Shown here one piece after another: positions 13,234 to 16,023 of a DNA stretch of 16,023 bases. The position numbers were made by a program, and so were the translations under genes. The notes under the pieces were generated by a model, which was given only the letters and a program-made list of their open reading frames with translations, was not told where the DNA came from and searched no databases. The stretch lies in the NCBI GenBank assembly GCA_900549365.1, contig UROD01000013.1, forward strand, positions 1 through 16,023. Reading direction: 5' to 3'. Numbering within the stretch: the stretch's first letter is position 1; the number at the start of each line of letters is the position of its first letter. Source of the stretch: an uncultured Rickettsiales bacterium (lineage in GTDB: Bacteria > Pseudomonadota > Alphaproteobacteria > Rs-D84).

Positions 13234-13671
13234 TTAAATTAGCGGCGTGCTACTCTTTATGCAGTGGTGATTCAAACCACAAGAATCCGTTGGTGTTGGA
13301 CAATAGCGCGTTTCGGTTGTGGTTGTGGATTCCGCCCAACAGGTAGAATATGTCGTTTTTATATACGAATGCGTAGACGCATGGTACGTTGTGTCGTCGG
13401 CGCGGGTGCAGACGTATTGAGTGGGTGCTTCTGGAATTTGTACACCTGAATATTTTTCTTTTGTCCAACCAGATGGACACGTTATCGTTGTTGATGTTTG
13501 TGTTTGTGGACAGCAATATTGGTTGCCACTTGATCCGACCATACTGGGGCCACATTTGCAACGCGTGGTTGTCGTACAGCCCGCCAACCACGCTACTGCT
13601 GCATCGGCGGATTGAACCGCGCATAAAACAAATGCACAAAACACATAAAAACAAATTTTATTATTTATCAC
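13234..13671 (-). CDS. Secreted Cys/Thr-rich protein, first gene behind leader B
   Basis: A 145-residue protein with a signal peptide (INNK, then ICFYVFCAFVLCAV, cut after QSADA). The mature part has 11 cysteines and is very rich in Thr, with stretches such as CTTTTRCKC, QYCCPQ and TTTTETRYCP. No domain is recognised; it lacks the CYA/CxYS module of its neighbour but has the same secreted, Cys-rich style. The start is GTG at 13671, five bases after AGGGGG; another GTG at 13677 would overlap that site. It lies about 34 nt after the attenuator stem, the same distance as in the first locus, and is followed by the 108-residue protein in the same operon. Confidence 0.75.
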   Translation of the reverse strand: MINNKICFYVFCAFVLCAVQSADAAVAWLAGCTTTTRCKCGPSMVGSSGNQYCCPQTQTSTTITCPSGWTKEKYSGVQIPEAPTQYVCTRADDTTYHASTHSYIKTTYSTCWAESTTTTETRYCPTPTDSCGLNHHCIKSSTPLI

Positions 13672-13694
13672 TAACACCCCCTATTGCTGTACAA

Positions 13695-13921
13695 CCAAAC
13701 AAAAACCACCAAAATATGGTGGTCGGGAAGTTAGAAAAATCATAAGAAAGAATGACCCGATGGCTTTCAATATATAACCACCGCTTCCCGACCAAATATG
13801 TCGGGATACAGAAAATAACAGGCGCAATATGCGCCGACCACTTTCTGTCGGACATTCAGTGCAATGCACCGCTTTCTTATGGGATTTTCTAAGTCCCGAA
13901 CCCATACGTCCCCATGGATTC
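13695..13921 (-). ncRNA. Structured leader RNA, copy B (candidate riboswitch/attenuator)
   Basis: Same helix order as the copy at 3232-3417, with different sequence. In RNA order (minus strand, plus coordinates): P0, 8 bp with one G-U, 13914-13921 with 13898-13905; H1, 4 bp, 13894-13897 with 13881-13884; H2, 4 bp, 13866-13869 with 13859-13862; an extra arm not in copy A, 13842-13847 with 13809-13814, enclosing GGCGC/GCGCC (13821-13835); H3, 6 bp, 13801-13806 with 13786-13791, CATATT in the loop. The distal strand pairs back: 13742-13750 with 13872-13880 and 13731-13738 with 13885-13892 in the H1 loop. P2, 11 bp, 13720-13730 with 13784-13794, excludes H3 and part of the terminator. A single-stranded stretch ATATAT..GAAAGCC resembles copy A (ATATATAGAATAAGC). 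Confidence 0.75.
13697..13723 (-). terminator. Attenuator terminator of leader B
   Basis: ACCACC (13705-13710), loop of seven, GGTGGT (13718-13723); on the minus strand a T-rich run follows (13704-13697, one G). Four bases (13720-13723) are shared with helix P2, as in copy A. Confidence 0.78.
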
Positions 13922-13927
13922 GTAATC

Positions 13928-13956
13928 AGTATAAATTTTTGATAAAATAAAGGCAA
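13928..13956 (-). promoter_or_regulatory. Promoter of leader RNA B
   Basis: On the minus strand TTGCCT (13956-13951) and TATACT (13933-13928) are 17 bp apart. Seven bases after the -10 is G13921, the first base of the P0 hairpin. The promoter begins only five bases from the 34-bp direct repeat. Confidence 0.78.
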
Positions 13957-13960
13957 GGTA

Positions 13961-13994
13961 AAAATAAAAACAGCCCCATTTGGGGCGGTTTTTA
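13961..13994. repeat. 34-bp direct repeat, left copy, containing a terminator
   Basis: Identical to 15948-15981. It contains the hairpin GCCCC/GGGGC (13973-13986) with A- and T-rich flanks and ends in the stop codon (TTA, 13992-13994) of the minus-strand gene at 13992-14990. It works as terminator of the methyltransferase operon. Confidence 0.9.
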
Positions 13995-14990
13995 ATTCAG
14001 AACATCTCTATCTTCAACAGTGTATTCTATTCTACTCCCCGCAGTCATAGCCCACGATATTGGCATCCTTGCAACTAATGCATCAAAGTTTCTATTATTT
14101 GGTCGAACCGCGCCTTTAGAAAAGGAATATAAATTGAAATTTTCAAACACCCATTTGTCGCTATTGTACACCCACCCCGTTAATTGAGACAACAGTTCTA
14201 AAAAACGATCAGCGACATCACGCTGTCCTTGCTCTAAATCAAAAGTTGCATTTTCATTTTGAACAAAATTCTTATAATTGCCGTCTTTATCTGATATTTG
14301 TATTTTGTCGCCTCCCCTTCTTCCGACACTGATATTTTTTATATTTGCAAAAAAATCCTTCAATGCTTTCATAAGGGCGCTAGTAGAATAAGTGTTATCA
14401 AAAAACACTTTATACAAAGGAGAAGTTTCATCACCTGCACTGAGAAAATCCAACCAATCCAAAACATTCTCTGGGTAATTAAACATACTTTTGAAAGTGC
14501 CATCTGTATATAACAACGGACAAACCGCCTCTTGTTTAATACAGATATTGAACCTGCTACCCAAAATACCAAGCAATAGGTGAATTGTGCCTAACGGGTA
14601 TTTACACTTAAATTTAGTTTTCCCATCAAATTTTCTAATATTATTTGGAGAGATGCAATTATTAAAATTTGCCCATTCTGGCTTTTGTAAATCTTTTACG
14701 GAGTTCCACATTAACATATGCTGTCCTATGCTCTTGATAAAATCTCTAAAAATTTCCATATCAAGAAAAATGCAATCACTGGCTCTGTAACCACTCTTTA
14801 GAGCCATAACCTTACCATCATAAAAGCCCACTATATTCCAATTCAACAGGGATTGCATTAACAACCCACACAGCAAGCCATCGCTGTCAGGACTTAATAT
14901 ACAATTTAAATCACGTTCAACTATCCAAGGATACTTCCTCAACAGTCCCGTGTAATCCAATCTGCCATTACCATCTACCAAATTGCACAT
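13992..14990 (-). CDS. Partner of the DNA methyltransferase, DHH-like motifs, possible nuclease
   Basis: A 332-residue protein I cannot name. The N-terminal part shows a hydrophobic strand followed by LSPDSDGLLCGLLM (32-45), which resembles motif I of DHH phosphoesterases (D.DG...), then DCIFLDMEIF (72-81), like a second acidic motif, and SIGQHM (87-92) where DHH proteins carry their His pair. A DHH-type metal-dependent phosphoesterase or nuclease fold is therefore possible; no PD-(D/E)XK, HNH or GIY-YIG motif is evident. ATG at 14990 has AAAGGAG about five bases upstream; a longer frame to 15032 would overlap the methyltransferase. It follows the methyltransferase by 17 bp and is visibly AT-richer than the core genes. 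Restriction endonuclease is the natural guess from context. Confidence 0.7.
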   Translation of the reverse strand: MCNLVDGNGRLDYTGLLRKYPWIVERDLNCILSPDSDGLLCGLLMQSLLNWNIVGFYDGKVMALKSGYRASDCIFLDMEIFRDFIKSIGQHMLMWNSVKDLQKPEWANFNNCISPNNIRKFDGKTKFKCKYPLGTIHLLLGILGSRFNICIKQEAVCPLLYTDGTFKSMFNYPENVLDWLDFLSAGDETSPLYKVFFDNTYSTSALMKALKDFFANIKNISVGRRGGDKIQISDKDGNYKNFVQNENATFDLEQGQRDVADRFLELLSQLTGWVYNSDKWVFENFNLYSFSKGAVRPNNRNFDALVARMPISWAMTAGSRIEYTVEDRDVLN

Positions 14991-15007
14991 TTCTACTCCT
15001 TTCGTAA

Positions 15008-15874
15008 TTACTCTATCGGCAAACACAAACATTGTGCTGGATTGTTAGACAACGACCATTCCGCCGTTTTTTTCTTATATGCAGCAAAATCCTCTACAAT
15101 TCTCTGCTTACACAAGTTTATGTAATCCTGAGATATGTCAATCCCTATATAATTTCTATTTAATGATTTTGCCGCTAATGCTGTTGTTCCACTACCTATA
15201 AATGGATCTAAAACTATACCATTCTCTGGGCAAAAACATTGTATAAAATCATATGGTAACTTGTCTGGGAAAGTGGCTGGGTGCAAATGTTTCAAGCGAC
15301 TACCATCACCCGCTGTTTCATAACACCAAACAGTGCCTCTACACTTCATTGGATTTATCTTTATGGAACGAGTTGGTATTCTTATGCCATTTGTTAATCT
15401 TGTACCACCACCAGTCATGACTTTTCCGCCATGTTTGGACGGAACTTTCAACGGTTCTTTATTAAAATATGCTGGGCGTTCTCCTTTCAAAAAAACCATC
15501 ATGTATTCATGATCCACCCTAAAACGTTTATTCCACCACGCCCCCTCGGCACCGTATTTTTTATAAATAAGGCATTCAAATAACTTAAATCCAGAATTAT
15601 CACACCAATCTAATGCCATTCTAAACGATGTAAGGGTCTTACCAAAATTCTTTGTTTGATCTTGTATAACCACAACAGCAATTCCACCATCTTTTAGAAC
15701 CCTGTATGACTCTCTCCCTATCTCTGATAAATTCACAGAAAACCCCTTGTAGTTTCTAATACCATCGTATGGTGGAGATGTGACGATCATATCTACCGAA
15801 TTTTCTGGCAGTTCTTTCATTACCGTAGAACTATCGCCACAAATAAATCTATTTTTAAATGTAGAAATTTTCAT
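15008..15874 (-). CDS. DNA methyltransferase, beta class (N4-cytosine or N6-adenine)
   Basis: A 288-residue SAM-dependent DNA methyltransferase. The catalytic motif TSPPYDG (32-38) comes first and the SAM-binding motif DPFIGSGTT (223-231) near the end, followed by YIGIDIS (241-247); this order defines the beta class. TSPPY is commoner in N4-cytosine enzymes, but N6-adenine cannot be excluded. GDSSTVMKELPENSVDMIVTSPPY is cut-and-dried family opening in its pattern (GD....M..L...S.D.I.TSPPY). The middle part (SFRMALDWC to WNKRFRVDHEYMMVF) fits target recognition plus the conserved HEY motif. ATG at 15874 has AAGGA eight bases upstream. It is the first gene of a two-gene operon with the DHH-like protein, probably a modification and restriction or defence pair. 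Confidence 0.9.
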   Translation of the reverse strand: MKISTFKNRFICGDSSTVMKELPENSVDMIVTSPPYDGIRNYKGFSVNLSEIGRESYRVLKDGGIAVVVIQDQTKNFGKTLTSFRMALDWCDNSGFKLFECLIYKKYGAEGAWWNKRFRVDHEYMMVFLKGERPAYFNKEPLKVPSKHGGKVMTGGGTRLTNGIRIPTRSIKINPMKCRGTVWCYETAGDGSRLKHLHPATFPDKLPYDFIQCFCPENGIVLDPFIGSGTTALAAKSLNRNYIGIDISQDYINLCKQRIVEDFAAYKKKTAEWSLSNNPAQCLCLPIE

Positions 15875-15898
15875 AAAACCATTCCTTACCGCTATGAC

Positions 15899-15927
15899 AG
15901 TTTACTGGCTTTTTCAATCACGTTCAA
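15899..15927 (-). promoter_or_regulatory. Putative promoter of the methyltransferase operon
   Basis: On the minus strand TTGAAC (15927-15922) and TAAACT (15904-15899) are 17 bp apart, with the start expected near 15892. An inverted repeat AATAATAA/TTATTATT (15926-15933 and 15937-15944) touches the -35 and could be an operator. Confidence 0.5.
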
Positions 15928-15947
15928 TAATAAAAATTATTATTCAC

Positions 15948-15981
15948 AAAATAAAAACAGCCCCATTTGGGGCGGTTTTTA
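15948..15981. repeat. 34-bp direct repeat, right copy, containing a terminator
   Basis: Identical to 13961-13994. The hairpin GCCCC/GGGGC spans 15960-15973. The last three bases (15979-15981, TTA) are the stop codon of the partial minus-strand gene at the window end, so on the minus strand it is that gene's terminator. Confidence 0.9.
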
Positions 15982-16023
15982 TTTTGTAAATTTACCAGTG
16001 CGGGGGAATCCCAATGGCACGGT
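15979..16023 (-). CDS. C-terminal end of a gene cut by the window edge
   Basis: On the minus strand the frame TVPLGFPRTGKFTK followed by TAA is open to the window edge. Its stop sits at the edge of a terminator, the usual arrangement in this genome. Only 14 residues are visible, so no product can be named. Confidence 0.45.
   Translation of the reverse strand, partial: TVPLGFPRTGKFTK

Overview
The window looks like a compact chromosome of a host-associated member of the Alphaproteobacteria. This is inferred from protein resemblance (PriA, MiaA, GAPDH, a lone VirB11-type ATPase, LptM-like and META-domain lipoproteins) and cannot be proved here. The standard genetic code fits: TAA, TAG and TGA all serve as stops. 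Short, mostly bidirectional GC-hairpin terminators separate the genes, and most promoters are plain -35/-10 pairs with 17-bp spacing.

Layout. 1-145: a dispersed-repeat fragment, a short tandem repeat and a terminator. 146-1061 (minus): two lipoprotein genes, one a stand-alone trigger-factor-type FKBP domain. 1144-2371 (plus): a VirB11-like ATPase and a small charged protein, read from a promoter whose -35 overlaps that of the divergent lipoprotein operon. 2397-3467 (minus): a Cys-rich secreted protein preceded by a highly structured leader RNA. 3468-5681: priA. 5751-7026 (plus): a phosphotransferase-like protein and an unknown protein. 7016-7888 (minus): miaA. 7979-9227 (plus): GAPDH and a small protein. 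9306-10224: tRNA-Asp, a META-domain lipoprotein and tRNA-Glu. 10272-12044 (minus): oleate hydratase. 12175-12792 (plus): a LptM-like mini-lipoprotein, tRNA-Leu, a broken tRNA-Leu-like sequence and rpmG. 12882-13921 (minus): two more Cys-rich secreted proteins behind a second copy of the structured leader. 13992-15874 (minus): a DNA methyltransferase with an unrecognised partner that has DHH-like motifs, flanked by a perfect 34-bp direct repeat. The window ends in the last codons of another minus-strand gene.

The strongest candidate for something undescribed is the pair of leader RNAs (about 3232-3417 and 13695-13921, minus strand). Their primary sequences differ, but they share a helix order: a 5' hairpin at the predicted transcription start, a hairpin whose loop pairs with a distant strand, a second long-range pairing, a small hairpin, a hairpin with CATATT in its loop, and an intrinsic terminator just before the ribosome binding site. 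Three helices (H3, P2 and the terminator) are mutually exclusive in both copies, as in a transcription-attenuating riboswitch. Both precede secreted proteins that share a Cys-rich C-terminal module or are co-transcribed with one. Second in interest is the methyltransferase plus DHH-like pair, which looks like a mobile defence or modification cassette inserted beside the second leader.
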